Of a stretch of 64,000 nt of DNA, positions 62,284 to 64,000 are shown piece by piece (position 1 is the first letter of the stretch; the number at the start of each line of letters is the position of its first letter). Position numbers and translations under genes: made by a program. This DNA is from Shewanella eurypsychrophilus (GTDB lineage Bacteria; Pseudomonadota; Gammaproteobacteria; Enterobacterales; Shewanellaceae), in assembly GCF_007004545.3 (NCBI RefSeq), contig NZ_CP045503.2, forward strand, positions 1,086,501 through 1,150,500. The letters are read 5' to 3'. The notes under the pieces were generated by a model. It was not told the DNA's origin. It was given only the letters and a program-made list of their open reading frames with translations, and did not search any database.

Positions 62284-62554
62284 AAATAGGCTCTGGTCTG
62301 TGGGGCTGAATGTCTCAACCCAAAAGTTAAGTCTTAATGTTATAATAAAGGGATTCTACCTAAAAAAGCGCTGCAAGACAGCACTTGACAGTAATTGTGC
62401 GAGTAATTCCGATGTTTTTTTATTCTTTATCAATTAGGGCTTGTCAGCTTAGAGTTCTTAGCGTAAACTCCGCGACCATTGTCATTAAAGCTTTTATAGC
62501 ACCCCTGCCTCAGAATAATGAGCCGGCGTGCTAGAATACCGGAGTAAAATAGCT

Positions 62555-62866
62555 ATGTACGCTGTTTTTCAAAGTGGTGGTAAGCAGCACCGTGTTGCTG
62601 AAGGCCATACATTACGTTTAGAAAAATTAGAAGTCGCTACAGGCGATACTGTTGAGTTTGACCAAGTTCTTTTGGTTGCTGATGGTGAGACTGTACATGT
62701 TGGTGCACCTTTAGTCGAAGGTGGAAAGGTTGTTGCTGAAGTTATCAGTCACGGCCGTCACGATAAAGTTACTATCGTGAAATTCCGTCGTCGTAAGCAT
62801 CACGACAAAAAAATGGGCCACCGTCAGTGGTTTACCGAAGTTAAAATTACAGCTATCAACGCTTAA
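62555..62866 (+). CDS. rplU: 50S ribosomal protein L21
   Basis: 103 residues from the ATG at 62555, giving the universal N-terminus [14 protein letters not shown]; a longer upstream frame is not used. GGAG lies about 12 bases before it. C-terminal [18 protein letters not shown] block is conserved. First gene of the rplU-rpmA pair. Confidence 0.98.
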   Translation: MYAVFQSGGKQHRVAEGHTLRLEKLEVATGDTVEFDQVLLVADGETVHVGAPLVEGGKVVAEVISHGRHDKVTIVKFRRRKHHDKKMGHRQWFTEVKITAINA

Positions 62867-62878
62867 TTAGGAGTCTAA

Positions 62879-63136
<258 letters not shown>

Positions 63137-63163
63137 TTTTAGCCCAGGCTAAGATTGCTTATT

Positions 63164-63189
63164 AAAGCCCCGCCTTTGGTGGGGCTTTG
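63164..63189 (+). terminator. Rho-independent terminator of rplU-rpmA
   Basis: AAAGCCCCGCC-TTT-GGTGGGGCTTT followed by GTTGTTTT. Confidence 0.8.
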
Positions 63190-63256
63190 TTGTTTTAATA
63201 ATTAAATAAATTGTTTTTTTGGCGATAGAAAGCGGAAAGAAGTATAATTCGTTTAA

Positions 63257-64000
<744 letters not shown>

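Overview
The window is from a Gammaproteobacterium and almost certainly a Shewanella. The gene content supports this: a pentahaem NrfA nitrite reductase beside NarQ/NarP, a short DyP peroxidase of the Shewanella TyrA type, FkpA, LpoB with a COG3014-type lipoprotein, and many small lipoproteins. The core genes are moderately low in GC with strong Shine-Dalgarno sites and clean rho-independent terminators. The palindrome TATACCAATCGGTATA is scattered through the intergenic DNA. I cannot name the species.

Layout. Positions 1-2570 hold the 3' end of dsbC and recJ. Positions 2571-15360 form an accessory, mobile-element-rich island between recJ and rpiA. It contains hairpin-repeat DNA, a methyltransferase gene of different base composition, an intact REP-associated tyrosine transposase (RAYT) with at least four miniature or truncated relatives, two broken copies of a second RAYT, an IS10-like IS4-family element, and a dozen small orphan genes. 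Several orphans lie next to conserved attC-like hairpins and copies of a 265-bp repeat, which looks like a decayed gene-cassette array (inference). I found several small genes here that are shorter than 60 codons or interrupted by stop codons.

From 15454 the window is ordinary chromosome. rpiA, a DUF808 membrane protein and a secreted cyclophilin come first. A LysR regulator then faces lrgAB, followed by a CBS protein, a PhoD-type phosphatase with a Pho-box-like site, and a phosphoribosyltransferase. At 24.2-30.9 kb is a minus-strand run: an M1-peptidase-like lipoprotein whose zinc site is destroyed, LpoB, a COG3014-like lipoprotein, a second peptide deformylase, SlyX and a WD40 lipoprotein. 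fkpA, a PAP2/outer-membrane-barrel fusion and yacL follow. narQP lies beside nrfA, whose promoter carries a perfect 7-2-7 NarP palindrome and a Crp/Fnr-type box. glnK-amtB has an NtrC site and a sigma-54 promoter.

From 41 to 64 kb are a transglutaminase-like/TPR lipoprotein, a secreted lipase-like hydrolase with its partner lipoprotein, aroG, an Atm1-type ABC exporter, a 263-bp MITE, a histidine phosphatase, a DUF5610 protein, fpr and a GST. The Fur-regulated ferric ABC importer fbpABC comes next, then the DyP peroxidase, a cupin, argR divergent from mdh, ispB divergent from rplU-rpmA, and the 5' part of obgE.

The main themes are anaerobic nitrite/ammonium metabolism with nitrogen control (narQP, nrfA, glnK-amtB), iron supply, envelope biogenesis, and an island of mobile and cassette-like DNA. 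No tRNA, rRNA or CRISPR array was seen.
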